From Nomia melanderi (Eukaryota; Arthropoda; Insecta; Hymenoptera; Halictidae), in assembly GCF_051020985.1 (NCBI RefSeq), contig NC_134999.1, positions 28,615,160 to 28,679,159 on the forward strand: 64,000 nucleotides of DNA, written 5' to 3'. Made by a program: the position numbers and the translations under genes. Below the pieces are notes generated by a model. It was not told where the DNA came from and ran no database searches. It worked only from the letters and a program-made list of their open reading frames with translations. Of the stretch, positions 24,773-39,400 are shown in pieces. The stretch's first letter is position 1, and the number at the start of each line of letters is the position of its first letter.

Positions 24773-27700
24773 TACATTAAATAACCGTCGCACGCAAATT
24801 GCAGATTGTGAAATTAGAAACATATTTATTTCGTCAAATACTCCATCAGAAATCATAGATTCCAGGAAACTAGCTTGAAGGCAATAGCCTAATGTCTGTT
24901 TAATTTTCAGAAGAAAATTGTTCCATGAATTATTCTCGTAACATTGCGCGCGTAGATGTGATATGAAGAAATTCGTTTGACATTTGAGTGTGTGTAATGC
25001 CAATAAACAAATTATTACTTGCATGGAACAAGAAAATGTATTGAGTTGGAGCACGGTGCTTCCGTGATCGAAGAAGCAAGCAAAGAACATGGCGTCGATG
25101 CACGGACTACACGTTGAATAACTTCTTATGAACGTGTCATTGTGAGATCCTGCTTGAAATGATCGTCGATAAAGTGCGTGTGTGTCATTGATGATTGAAA
25201 GAGGATGATTAATGGCAATCGTTAGTTCGTAACACTTAGGTATGAACGAACGTAATAGCACATCAGCGGTTTAGGTAAGTAAATGCATTTGTTGGTATTG
25301 GACAGGATTATTGAGTGGTTAAATAAGTAGTAAAGTTTCTTGCATTAAGAAATTCGAACGAAAGTTTCGACGATCCTCGAAATAATATGGACGTTTTAAA
25401 TAATGGGTATGTTGGAGTTTTTGTGTGACTTCTACAGAGAATTTTTAATAGCTTGCAGCTTGAAATTATCATAAAAGTTTTGTTCAATAGTTTTATTACA
25501 TACTTAAAAAATTGTGCTACAGTTATTCGAATATTTTTAGACTGAAGATTTTTGTTTGATCAAATTATAAATCAATTTTAGAAGCTTATAATATTGTTAA
25601 TAAATTTGTAATGTACAGCGAGATTGAAAAATAGACAATTTTATATTTGTCCTTGTAATCATAGATCATTTTTACCACGCAAATGCGTTACTGAATTTAA
25701 ATTGGTGAATCCATTTAACTTAATAATTAGAATTATATTATTTCCTCGGAGAAACGTATGTTATTCTTGATTTTCAAAATCAATGAACTGCAAATACTAT
25801 CAACTTAAAATAGTTCTCGAACTGAGATGGAGGTACTAATCGATAGTCCTTTAAGTGAACCACTCGTATCACTTTCGTAAAATATTAAACAAAGCTTGAC
25901 TATAGAATATGTGCAATAAATTCATATAAACAATGAAGGTTCGTTTAATAATCAAATCAAATTAATGTATTCGGCCCTACTGAGGTATACCCATCGATTT
26001 TCATATTATGCTACGTACTTCCTATTGGACGGCATTTTACAGTACGAAGTTTCTTCTTTCTTACCCAAAATCTTGAATCTCATCGATTTCATGGAGGAAC
26101 TACATACAATCGCATAATAAAAACGTTTTAAGTAATGAATCTATGTGCATGTAAAAAAAGGTTCCATTTTAAACTAAGATATCACATAAATCTGAATACG
26201 TAACAATTTTTGCTTGTACTGATTTACTAAAATATTCATATTTAATTGAAATCTAAATAGTTTCAAGATAATTCAAAGTTTAAATAAAAAATCCGTTTGA
26301 TAATGATGTGGAATAAGAGCTTAATGTATTTAGGTAAATACAAATGAATAATGGTAACGTAAAGTATAATCTTACGATCAAACTTTTACTTCATTTACAA
26401 TGTTCTGAGACTGTAATCATTTTATAATTTATTAAACAGCAAATATCTGTCTAGACAAGATATATTTTGATTTTAAAGTAATCAGAATACGCTAGAGACG
26501 TGAATATAACGGTACATTTAGTATCTATTACGTGATTAAGTACAAATATCGAAACAATAATATTATGCAATAGCAAATTATTTCTCGTTTCGAATGAAAA
26601 TTTTCGAATTCTAAAAATTATTAGTTTTGCATGTATTATAAATGGTAAAAATAGTATTATAAATGGTAAAAATATCCATTTAATATCATTTGTTGTATTC
26701 GATTCACTAGGAAACGAAAATTTCGCTGGAGAAAAACGTGTGTTAACAATATGAAATTGTTAAATAAAAATTATGTACAAAAATAAAAATTTATGTTGTT
26801 TTTGGAATTAGTTTATCAACTCTACTAGTCCTCCTTGAGATACTACTAGCGTTCCTACGAAACATTTTCCTTTTGAAGGAACACGAGGCTACGATATTCT
26901 CAAAATAAGATTCTTTGGACTTACGGTAGCCTAGTGTCATAATTTGACTATTTTGTCCTTAATGATCGAATTGACGCACATCGAGACGTTCTTAAATTTA
27001 TTTGTCCAGAGTTGGGCAAAATGTACCTTTGAAATCAAGTATAATTAAACTAATACGTTATGTTAGCCTTCGAAAAAAACAAAAACTACACCAAAGTAAC
27101 ATTAGGTTAACATCTTATTTCCATGTTAATGGAGATTTTATTTTTTTTAATGATTTTCTTATTTTGTTCAATGACAATACAAAGTTAACAAACAATATCT
27201 GATACAAAGTTAAATTTAACACCTTGGTTTACGTTTATTATAGATCTGAACAATACAAGATTTAAATTCATTTAATAATTAATTAGCATTAGCAATAAAT
27301 ACGTTTATATTAATCACTTTAAATATTCAAAATATATCCGAATCACATTACTTAGGAAACGTATTTTCACTGTTTAATAGACCTTTGTAGTTTAGAATTT
27401 CCAAAAATATTTTATGAGTACTGTTATAATCTAATGCATATAAATGAAAAAATATTTTATAATTAATGTTCTCCTAAAATTAGTTACGTTTTCTAGTTTT
27501 CCTTTGAATGCATTAGAACATGTAAAGATGGTTATATTGTTATATAAATATTCTGCTATTCATTTACATATCAGTCGCTCTGTTCGTTCTAACAATATTT
27601 CCATTTAACCCTAACGTTGCCATTTTCCTTTGATTCCTTCAATTCTAATTTCCGTACCTTATTCAACACTTTTGATTTTGCAACACGCTAAAATAAAATC

Positions 27701-28118
27701 TGCAGCAATTATTGCCCAACTCTGACCGAATTTCAGTGGCAGAGCACGTTCGCAAAACTTCACGAGCATCAATCATAACTTAAGAATGTTCACAGGTTGT
27801 GCACGAGAAACGAATTCTTAACGAATCGTAAAACCAAAACGTAGCTTTGCACAAAAATCTCAACGTTCCTACTTTCGAATACAAAAGAATAGAGTGAAGT
27901 ATCCAAGTAAATTAATCACAATTATTCTGATCGCTAAACAGTCACACAATCTAATTTCCTCGGTGCTAATTATGTAAAATTTCGCTCTTAGAATTGTGCA
28001 CATCGTATATTTACAAAGTTAATCAAAAGTTTGGGAGTGGTACAATGCATTCGAACTGCGCAGAGAAAATGTGAACCGTTTCATTCTTGTTCCATTTGAT
28101 AATACGATAAACGTCCTC
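24773..28118. other. AT-rich DNA, no supported gene
   Basis: A 171-codon minus-strand frame (24746-25261) is the longest open stretch but is Cys/Phe-rich, matches no family I recognise and ends inside a transposon-like terminal repeat. A 21-bp direct duplication lies at about 26632-26673. Confidence 0.4.
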
Positions 28119-28337
28119 TTAACACCAGAACTACCAAACAAATTAAAATGGCCTATTCAAAAATTTCTATTTTACAATTACTACAATTATGAAAATGATT
28201 TTGTAAGAAATTGTAAAATACACTTGTGTATTCGTACGGATGCAATAGTAAGTGATGCTTCAAATCTCAAGATATGTACTGTTTTAATTTTTTTTTAAAT
28301 TCTAAATAAGCCATTCTAATTGCTACTGCTAGTGTCA
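28119..28337. mobile_element. TTAA-type MITE, family C copy 3 (diverged)
   Basis: Starts TTAACACCAGAACTACCAAA and ends TGCTACTGCTAGTGTCAA, which is the inverted counterpart. Length of 219 bp equals the family norm. Confidence 0.6.
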
Positions 28338-28597
28338 ACATGTCACATTTTAACTGGTTCCCTTTTTGATCAGCTATGTTTTAGAAGAATCTTCTTCCAC
28401 GAATCAAACTTCACATCGTGTAAATTTTTTTCTATTTTGCCATTCTTCGAGGAACAATTAATCAGGATTCTACTCTATTTAGAAAACGTATTCACACGTA
28501 CACCGTGTTGTAATATTATATCCTAATACGTAATTATAGGTCGAATATACCCAATGTTTTAAATCATAAATAATTACCTACTGCAGTATTTTATGTA

Positions 28598-28793
28598 CAG
28601 TAAAACCTCATTAGGTAAACAAACTAAAACAAAATTGGAATTCTATGCAAATATAAACTCATACAACTAATAAGTTAACTAACTAAATGGATAATTTCTA
28701 TTAGATAGCTCTTTATTTTGTTCGTTTGTAACTAAATGGTTATTTCTACATGTTTGCACACAAGTTTGAGATTCCATTGTCAAGGTTCTACTA
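28598..28793. mobile_element. Pogo/Tigger-like MITE
   Basis: Left tip CAGTAAAACCTCATTAGG preceded by TA, right tip in reverse complement TAGTAGAACCTTGACAAT. CAGTAGAACCTC-like tips with TA duplication are typical of pogo/Tigger elements. About 196 bp, non-coding. Confidence 0.6.
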
Positions 28794-30219
28794 TAGCATA
28801 AACAATTAGTAGAAATCATTAAACAGCAACTAAATCTCAGGATATAAACTCAATGCCCTAATTTGATAAATTACTGTATTTCTTCTTCTATGTGAACATT
28901 TCGAAATTTATAAAGAAAATTACCTTTGAAATTGCGATTTGTGACATTCAACAGAACATATTCATCATTACGCACTAGCATTTCGTATTTTACGTAATTG
29001 GGAATTATTTTGAGAGAAATGATTAAAGAAGAAAGTTATTTTATATTATTATTTAAGTCAGATATTATTGTATTATTACTATTTTAACAAACCATCATAC
29101 TCCAATAGCTTCTAACAGGTGACTGTCATTCAAGAAGAAATTATTTCTTCTTAAAATTTATTTCCAAGAATAAAAAAATGAAAGAAAGTATTTCAAAAAA
29201 AGAAATTTTTATTTTATTCATTTTACTTTAGCACAGGTATATTTAAATACTTGTTTCTCATAAATGTTTCCCAAACTTTTGATCTATCATGTGATCGCAC
29301 GTGTGTGTGTGTAACTATGTATGTATGTGATATGTGTCATCAGCGATTATTACACGAAGAACACATACATTTGTAAAGCTTTGATGCTAGAAAAATAGTT
29401 GTGAATACATCGAATATACAAAAGACACTTCATTGTGTGTTATTAGAAACGAGTGGAATACAATTCATTCTATTTTCCACAGCAAACAGCAAACCTTTGG
29501 ACATTTTCATTATGAATGTCTTCTTTTCAACGTTGTTACTCTTAATCACGAATGAAGTGTAATCTATGTGGCAATCGTTTGTAAATATAAATTAACATTA
29601 AGACTTTCAGTTATTTATTGATAAAGGATACTTAATCGATAAAAGTAACAAATACTTTCTTAATAGTACCCAATGTTTTCCTTCATGGTGTTCAATCTGA
29701 GATTTTCTCTTCAGTGGAAATGTTGCTTCGATTCACGTTCTTTGGATATCTCGTAATTATCGTAAGAATCCTGTAGTCAAAATAACTTGTTCACACTTCC
29801 TTCTTGCCATTCATCCACGAAGTAATCTTACAAATAAATTCAATTCATCTTCCACCGTTCTAGGCTTTCCCTTCGAATACCCTGTCGCAATCCTTCCTCG
29901 ATTCATCGATCGTGAAATCACGAAGAAAATTTTGTTCCTTATTCTATATGTTCCGCCATCTCGTTTGTTTCAGAAGGACACTTTTCAAGGAGAGGTAATA
30001 ATCGTTTTAAAGCAATACATTCTTAATCTCCTTGCATTCGTCGCCACGAATTTTCTGCGGGCTCTATTAAAAAATTATCATTACCTTCTATATTATTATT
30101 TAACTCCTTCACAAATTTATTACAATAATCATCTTTTCTTCCATCGTTCGCGTAACTTTCCGAAATTACATTCGACTACTGTTCAATTCCTTTTCTTGTT
30201 TTACGTTCCTGCTGTTTCT
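28794..30219. other. AT-rich DNA downstream of the EML gene
   Basis: A short GT-rich run (GTGTGTGTGTGTAACTATGT) is at 29302. No coding exon seen. The last part probably covers the EML 3' UTR and downstream flank. Confidence 0.4.
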
Positions 30220-30225
30220 TTTATT
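30220..30225 (-). terminator. Candidate poly(A) signal AATAAA of the EML gene
   Basis: On the minus strand an AATAAA lies about 76 bp after the EML stop codon, the first canonical hexamer downstream. Position fits a short insect 3' UTR. Further A/T-rich hexamers occur later, so a longer UTR is possible. Confidence 0.5.
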
Positions 30226-30300
30226 CATTTCACGCTACTCGACCACGAAGGACACTTCGAAAATAAATCAGTGTGCTTGAATGTCATCGACTGAAGGGGG

Positions 30301-30429
30301 TTAGTAATTTACAATCCATTGTAGAACGCTTGTGTCATTTCCGCCAGTGGAAATTAATCGTGTGTCGTCTTGGAGGAACGACACGTTTGTGACGTGACTC
30401 GAGTGACCGCCGTATGTGTGACAGAGGGA
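30301..30429 (-). CDS. EML: EML exon 15 (last WD repeat and stop)
   Basis: Acceptor GTTGTTTCAG, phase 0 entry. Encodes SLCHTYGGHSSHVTNVSFLQ, DDTRLISTGGNDTSVLQWIV, NY and TAA at 30303-30301. EML1 ends HIYGGHSSHVTNVDFLCEDSHLISTGGKDTSIMQWRVI, so the protein is complete at its C-terminus. Confidence 0.98.
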   Translation of the reverse strand, partial: SLCHTYGGHSSHVTNVSFLQDDTRLISTGGNDTSVLQWIVNY

Positions 30430-33400
30430 CTGAAACAACAGAATTTTATTTGAATAATTTAATCGCTGAGAATTTATATTTACCAAATTCTTTATAAATA
30501 TTTCATTATTGGCTCACCCCATAAATAATGCGGTATTTTTGTATTTCTTTTATTATTAAGAATAAAGGTAAACGAAACTTTTTTCAAATTAGTTATAATT
30601 TATAGATAATGAAGACAAATGTTTTAGATTAAAAACAGATTCTTTTTATTTTTTAAAATAAATGAAATATAACAATCGCATTATTTATGGGATCATCCAA
30701 TATATTCGATATGGAAAATGCAGCAATGGAATTACTTCAGAAATAAATAAAAAAAAAAACAATTTATATAAATGTTTTCATTAACGTTGCTCTTAAAACA
30801 AGAAATGTTATTATAATATTAATTAAAGTGTATGAAGGCGATGAAAATGAATAATCACCTTTGATTGACAAGCGGGATACGAAAATAATTTGACTTTGCC
30901 AAAATCATCACCAGTTGCTAAAAGCTTTGAATCTCCACTGCGTGAACAATTGTTCACATCTGTACCATCTGCACCTTCTGGCCATATCCCAATTGTTTCG
31001 AAGGATATGATACACGTATGAGTTGCCCATTCCACGTCTCTTAATGCAGAAGGTTGTGGAATTTGCCGACAAACTCCAGGATTCCCTACAAAATTTTAAA
31101 ACCATATTACAAAATTATTTACATTAATTAATACTTAAATATTAGTTAACATACTTAAATGTTAGTAAGAATACTATGTAGTACTTAGAAGGTACAGCAG
31201 AATCATTGAAAAAAATATTTGTTTGCATAAATTAATACAGGTGTGGTAAAACTTATTTATAGTAATATGAAGATGTGTAAAAATCTAATGAAAGAATATA
31301 TTTTTATTAACAATTTCATGTATTGCTTAGAATGTATATGTTAATAAAAAAACTTAATTAATTATTGATAATTAATAGTATTGATTATTAATTATGTTTC
31401 CTTTCCTCCATTATGTATTAACTCAAGTTTATAGTATCAAATAATTCATATACGTTACTCCTTATTTTTATAATATATACAATATATTTACTTTGAATGG
31501 AATAAATAGTTATTTAACTTACAATACAGTAGTTCATAGTCTCCACTATTGCTTCGTAAATATTGTCCATCGATTGACCAGTCTACATGAGTTATAAAAC
31601 TGGAATGTCCCTGAAATATATTTCCATATTTAAAATGGGAAAGCATAATTTCTTATAAATTTTATTTATACATTTATCTCAAAGAAAAATATGTATAATG
31701 TAATTTTCTTTGAGACGCGTGGAATTAAATGACTTTGCAGCCACGTCTATCAATAAAGTGCCAATAATTTATACAAACAGTGAATATTGTACATGCTTAT
31801 GGTAAGCAATCTAAAAATGCAAATACCAACTGAATGTGACTATGATTAACTATGATAATACTGCATTATTTTTAGAGACATTATATTATGGATATACTGA
31901 TAGTCTTTATTTTATATTTATTGTACTATCAAATGATATGTCACTTTGTACTAAGTGTACATCGAAAAGTCATAATACTTTGCATTCCTTTATTCATATT
32001 AACCGTAAGGTATTACAAATCCTCAGAACAAATTTGGAGAATTAAAAATCATAAGCTAAAATAAAAAAGATTATTTAAAATTGGTGCGTTTACTACATTT
32101 TCTAGTGTAATTAGCAATTGACCACATTTTTAGAACTTTAATGAATTATAAATATACTTAAATTATTCATCATTAAAAATGTTTAGTGTAAAAGCTTTCT
32201 ATGTATGCAAAATGTATGATTGCACAGTTCAGTAAATTATAACTTCCTTTTATCTTTAAACATTCAATAGATTCTACATTACATATTAATAGCAATGATT
32301 GAAGATAATTTGCAACAAACTGGTAGTTAGTGAAGATTTCTTTTAATTGCTCAAAGTATAAAGGTATGCTCTGCAATGTTATCAACTTCCAAAAATAAAA
32401 ACGTTTTTGTATTATTTAAAAACGATAATGAATGCGAAGTATTATTCGAAATTTTGCAAGAAAATCGTACTTATTCTATGATATTCTTCGTGCTGTACAA
32501 TATGCAATATATTGAATTGTACAGTAAATAAATATATTTGACATAATTTCTAATAATTCTAAGAAACAGTATTTTATCATCTAACATAGTGTCTCTTTTC
32601 CGATTTTGAGCAGCGAAAACATGTCTTACTCTACGTCTTCGTGTCCGCTTTGGCTAAAAATGAAGAAAAAAATATTAAGTAAATTTCGATTGTTTAACAT
32701 TAAACAATATTTCATTATTTATTGAAATCATTACGTAATGTTGTTGTTATTATGTTATTAATAATACGATTTCCGCATTGATAAAAGAAAATAGCTATTA
32801 TGCCTTAAATATTTTGAAATTTCTTTGTTCTACTTTATTCTAACGTGTCAAATTTAATTCGATACTAATAAGTGATTCACTAATGATTAGAAACTTATTC
32901 TTATTTTTGGTCAAACATTTCACACGCCGTTCCCATAAATAAATAAAGATTTTTGATTTTCATTTTTTAATGCAGGATAATACGAACTAACTCAAATGAA
33001 TTTGAATGTTACGTTCATTCAACACATCGATCACACATTTAATTGTTTATTTAAAAAAAATACGTAGATCATGTCAAAAGGATGTTTATAAAACAATACG
33101 CCTATTAAGTAAATAGATCGCATATGATAACATGCTTAAACATATATTAATCGTTTTTATGTCTGTTATGAATTGTAAATGTTAATGCAATATACATCGA
33201 GAAATGTAAATATCAATGATTAAATAGCATAATATAGCAATTTCTTTAACATCAAATTATACGGGGATGACTATTTGGAATTCGCGAGCACGACAAGAGT
33301 GTGCAGATACCACATTTCGCTATAAAGTTATTGATAAGTTACGAGAAAAAGTATTTAACACCAGGTTTACGGTTATTTATTGTGAAGTTTATCTTATTCT

Positions 33401-36400
33401 CCCTAGCAAAATTGCTGTTCATCCATTTAGATCTTGGAAATTAGAGGTTTGAAAATTGACCATTAGGATATGTATTCATGCAATTGCATCAATCAAAATC
33501 GACGTGAACGTTTACTAAATAATTTTTGTCGTTTGTTGTCGTTTACACTTGTCGTTTACACGAATTCTAATTAAGGAATAACTGAGTATAATAACATTAT
33601 GTGTTATTTAGATTATCTGAAAAGTTCGCGTCAATGTATCGTTACATTCTAATAATACTAATTTATAAAATAATATATTTTACTTTTTCTTTATTAGAAA
33701 CAGGGAAACTGTTATTAAAACAGAAAGTAGAGCTTGTAATGATTAACAAATATTCTATCAATATGAAGTGTTCGTAAATAATCTTGAATACATTGCTAGA
33801 ATTAATATATTAATTAAAATATTAAATAACATATGAATCTGCCTTCGCCCAAAAAATTGACACAAACATTTCAAACAATTTAATAATATAGTAAATACTT
33901 ATGTATGCAAAAGCAAATTGTACAGCAGTACAACAATTTTTGTATATTTCAACTTTGGTGTTATATTATGAATGCAAGCAACATTGTGTCTTGTTTATTT
34001 ACTTTATACATTGGGTTATGTATATACATATATTCCATTGTGTAACCAAAAATAGACATTTTTTTCTTAAAAAAGTAAAGTCGCGTATTTTTGTACTTTA
34101 ATTTTCTGTAATTCAATTCTGTTGCACTAAAAATTGAATTTGCAACAGTTTTATTTCTTCACCAAAAAATTCAAACACTTGTATCATGAGAAAGCGTAGA
34201 GCAGGATAAGGGAGACAAAAGTCAAAAGATAGCTTATCCTTAAAAAACATTGCACACCAATTTCCGACCCTCTATCTCAACCAGAGTAAATTCGAATTAT
34301 TAGTTTTGGTCTCATTTTCCCTATTTAATGGTAAATAAAAATTGTAAAAAAATTCGGAGACATTTTTGACAAAGCATTGTATGGCTGAGAATTTGTTGAA
34401 ATTTTTCCTTTTCAAATTCTTAGCATGAAAAATGAAAAATCCTCCAAAAAATAGAAAACTGTAGATTTCGCAATTAAGCATTCGAGCGTCAACTTTTTAA
34501 TTTTTATAGTAATAGATATATTGGTATGACAAACATTCCCAATTTTTTCAAATTTTTTGGTCTGCTGCGCTATCGTCAAACAAATGAAAAACTAATTTGT
34601 AGACACGTACAATGTTTTTTATGGATAAGCATCGATGGAAACTTTCGCGAAAAAAATCGGTCTAAGAGCACTTTCAACACCCTTATCGTGCTATATCCTT
34701 TTATATGATGTTTAAATATTTATTTCTTTGAAAAAGAGCATGTATATTGCTGTTTTTAGTTGCACAATGAAATTACTAGCACTTTTGCGAGAAAATGTTT
34801 TTGAAAATATTGATAATATAGTAGGTGCTCTTACCATACATCGCCCGACGCGACTGTATTTGGTTGCATCACTATTTACTTGATAAATATAAATATAATT
34901 ATCCCTGGAACCAAGCGCCAAAAGCGTACCATCTGGTGAAAATCGCACAGCCTAAAAATTAAATTGTACAAAATGTATAATTTCAATCAGAAGTAATTCT
35001 ACTGCGAGTTTTATGCATCTTTGAGATACGTGATTGCGTTTAATGTAAAATGTAAAATATTAAAAACATGTAAAGTAGGAAACTTTAGAAAAATGTAAAG
35101 TAGAAAACTTTAGAAAAGTTTAAGTACGTTGCAATTTCATTCTTAATTTATTAACATTTTTCAGAACAGAAATATGTTCCTACTTTTTCTTATACATATT
35201 TCCTTGAATTACTTTTGGAAAATTTGATTCTGCATAGAAATCCATAATTTCAATAGTTATTTTGAAATATGCAGGATGTTATTGAGATTTGATAAACTTA
35301 TTATTATACCTGAATGGGTTCTGTTCCATCGCTATGATGGGTATACAATTCTCGTGTCTCACTGTCGATCGCTAACCATTTTCCAGAAGTGCATCCAACT
35401 ACTATCACGTTACCATCCGGTGAGAAGCCAAGACTTTGTGCTTGTTCCTAAATGAAACAACATTATATTTGATTATTTAAATTATTGGAGTTCAATATTC
35501 ATTTTTTTAGTCTTTCAAAGTGAAAAATATAAACTTTTATAGTTAATTTAAAGTAATGCTTGCAATAATGATTAAACTATACTTTAAATACAATCTTAAT
35601 ATAAACAATTTTGTTTTTATAAGAAAACTGTTTATTTTTTTAAGATAATTAGTTTCAATGAAAGTACTGATTGTATTTCTTTGCCACTTTTTAAATACAG
35701 AAACAAAAGAAATTCGTCATAAAATTTTGTAAAACTACCCTGTAAAATCTAACAAATTTTTAAGCTGGCTTAAAATATAAATTTTATATTAAATTTTGGA
35801 GTACAGAGCGATTAAGATTATGATCAAATTGTTGACATAGTAAAAATAGAAAAAAATAGTCATGTTCAGTCGTTTTTAATTTACATGATAAATTGTGTTT
35901 TAAAAATCTTAGTAAAAATTGTATATTAAAATTTCGCATTTAAACAGAAATAAACTTGAAGAAAGGTATGCAGTATTAAATAATGAACTGTGCAATTATG
36001 ACTGGTTGATAATTAGATTACTGGGTAATTATCGTAATAATTATTAAGTACTAAGAAATAATTACTAGATTATTACGTAATTTATACTAACACCAATGTC
36101 TTTACTCCAAACAACAGTGTGACTAAGACTGTCCCACATTTGCAGCAACCTATCATGGCCAGCAGTTGCAAATTGCGGTAATGTCGGATGTGCAGCAAGG
36201 CCCCAAACTTCTTCGGCATGACCTAACATGGCCGGGTTGAATCCCATTCCCACATCGCCGACTAAAATGCAATTTCTTGTTGTCCCAATTAGTAATTGTG
36301 TACCTTTGCCCTCTGCAAGCGTACGAATTCCTCCAAAATGATCCTCAATCTGTCGAAAAAAATTATATTAAATATCGAATTTTAAGAAAGCAGTATTCAC

Positions 36401-39400
36401 AGCCTAAAATTCGTTTCAGAAGTGAAACTAATCGATTATGTAAAAATTCCGTTGATTCTATGCAATTCAAGGCTAAACATAGCCATTTTTGAAGAATAGT
36501 TTAGATAAAACAGAATTGCTTATTTCAGTGGAAATATAAATTCATTTAATAATTTCTTCTAATTTAACTATAAAAGTAACATTCAAATTTAACTGTTTAA
36601 CAAAAATTCTTTATCTAGAGAATATTATTTATTCAACAATTATTGTTGATTCAAATTATTCAATTTTTTTATAATCTGTTATAAAGGATTTTCATTATCA
36701 ATTTGATATTTAATTATACAAGTTCATCCTACTTTTGTTATATCCTACATATTCTGCTATTTAGAAGAAACAATTGTCTTATAATTTGGAATTTATTAAA
36801 TGTTTTGAAAAGTAATTTGAAGGAACAACATCGAAGTAATTAAAAGCAAGAATTACTATAGAATCTTCAAATGCTTACTTGTGCTTCCTCTCCAGTCAAA
36901 TTCAAGGATTCATCGAAATATAATATTTTGCCATCTTTGCCGCCACCAGTGACAATAAAACCGTCTTTCAGAACACAAATCGAGAATATGGACCCTTCGT
37001 GAATGTTCCTTACTAACTTGGCAATTGTATTTGTACCTGAGGAAAATATTTTGAACAATGAAGGTGATAAAAATTTGAATGAAGTTCTTAAGATAAAATT
37101 GCTCTTGTTTTGTAGATATAATATCAAACTGTATAGACTAACATTTTCAAAGATGTATCTAGATTTTTCATGACTATCATAGATCGGTAGTTATCACAAA
37201 AAATTGTATCTTTTCAATCAAAATATTATTTCATTTCGTACCTCAAAATTTCATATAGGAAATAAAAGACTTTAGGTTGCTCGTCGATAATGATTTTTGT
37301 TTTATATCATTGTATGTGTTAAAAATATTAATAAAATATAAAGCGACGCATAATAATTACCAAAAATATTTATACGTGTAACATTCTTTATTTAGAAATA
37401 CTTTACTGTTTCATTATACAAAATAATTACTGTTCACTTATGTTTCATTTATAATTGATTTATGTGTATATCTCATTCATTAACATTATTTCTACTGAAG
37501 GTGTCAAAAGACGCCTGTTGAAATTTTAACTTAAAATTATTTTCTCAGTTTAATCATTTTTTCTCAATTGAATTTTCGACATTTCTTATAGTTAATTTTA
37601 TAATTGTTATTGGAAATGTCGAAAAGTCAATTCAGAATATACGACTAAACTTGGAAAATAATTTTAATTTTCTTTAAATTCATTATTTGTTAATAATCTT
37701 CAAACAAACAGTTCTTAGAATTAGTAGTATCAATTATCATAAGGAGAAAGAAAGAAATTCATACTGATCCACTGTACCATCAAATGGTACTTCCTCACGA
37801 CTTAACACAAGAACTACCGAGCGTTTAATAAGATTAATATGTACTCCTTATATAAATGTAATAATAGATTTCTTCGATTTCTTCACATGTTAATTACAGT
37901 ATTTAAATGAAACTATTTATTTTTAAAATCGTTTCATTAACACCTTTAAGATAGCAACAATTACAAAATAAAAAAACTGAAACCCGTCATTTTAACGGGC
38001 GTGGTAGTTTTATTATTGAAAAACAATTATAAAAGATAGTTTCTCCAATTAGATTGAAAACAAAATTTTCTTTTCTCGCAAGCACTATGTAGGAAATATA
38101 TGACTCGCTCAAAAGCCAATGCGGTTAAGTCGATTCTTTGATATTTTCTAGTTTTTGTTCATTTTAATGGAATAAATAATATTCTTTTTAGTGATTTTTA
38201 GTGATATTGTATAGTCATTTTGGAAGTCAAAACATTAAGGTTCTCAATTTTTCTTCCCTGAACTTAACCGCGTTGGCTTCTAAGCGACTCATGTAGGATT
38301 GGTATCTCTTACCTCTGCCCCAGACGATAATATTACCGTTGCTGTCGCCAGTTAGAACATCACCACTTTGATTGAAAGCTACGCAAGTTACGTATCTCGG
38401 TTTTTCTCTACTTTCGAAAATGCCCATTCGTTTGTACAGCATACCGCCGTTATCGAGGGACCAAAACGACACGTGTCCCTTACCGCAAGATACAATCTGA
38501 TTCCGTTCGAGCGGATGCCATTCAGCACATACCACAGTGTCGACTGAACACTGAAATTGAAAATTGACGTTGATCATTTTTCGATAGTATGTACTGTTAA
38601 ATCGTGATTTACTGTTATCGTTTACCGCGACAATCACTCGTCATTCAAGTCATTTAGAAATCAAATTAATTAGCTTCACTTTATAAATATTTTCAAGTTT
38701 TAGCGCAATTTATGTACCTACGTAATTCTGTCAAATTTTCCTATCTTTCGTTTCGCGAAGTAAATCACATTGTCAAATGAATGGTTGAAGATCATTACAG
38801 TATCAGGACAAAACAAACTAAAAAACTCAAGATTATTTCGATATACAAAATTTTGAATACAACAAAATTAAAATATATTCACCGAGTCTTGTCGAGTACA
38901 GTATATTTTCCATAGAACAAATTATTATTCGAACAAGAAATAATGAGTTATTTTCAGGGAAAATGTATATTAATTCTGTATAGTTAAATTGAATATACAC
39001 ATATAATTACAAGGTAAACAACCATTAGTACAATATAATATTCTAAGAAATCTTTGATTTTTCCCTCTTCTTCAAATTATGAATATCATTAATTCTGTTT
39101 ATAATAATGAATGCGTAATAAATAATATATAAGTAATGTAGCCGATACATTCTATATAAAATAATTCATATATCATTGCAAATATTTGTTTATTAACTAT
39201 CATATTAACATTAACATAATATTATCCATTAATGAAAACGTACCTTCGTCTCGGTTACTTTGGTACCTCGTTCTCCTTTCTGCCAATCCCAGATCGAGAT
39301 GTTATGATCGGATGTCTCGTCTATCGCGCACAAGTAATTTCCACCATCTGCCTTCGAAAACGAGAGGCAGCAAATGGAACCATCGAATCCTCCATTACCA

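Noticed and set aside
24746..25261. Suspicion of an odorant-receptor exon
   Set aside because: Hydrophobic and Cys-rich, but lacks the conserved C-terminal receptor motifs and ends in transposon-like sequence.
38227..38312. Read-through tail of EML exon 8 (KRYQSYMSRLEANAVKF)
   Set aside because: The GTAAGA donor at 38312 and exact continuation in exon 9 show this is intronic.
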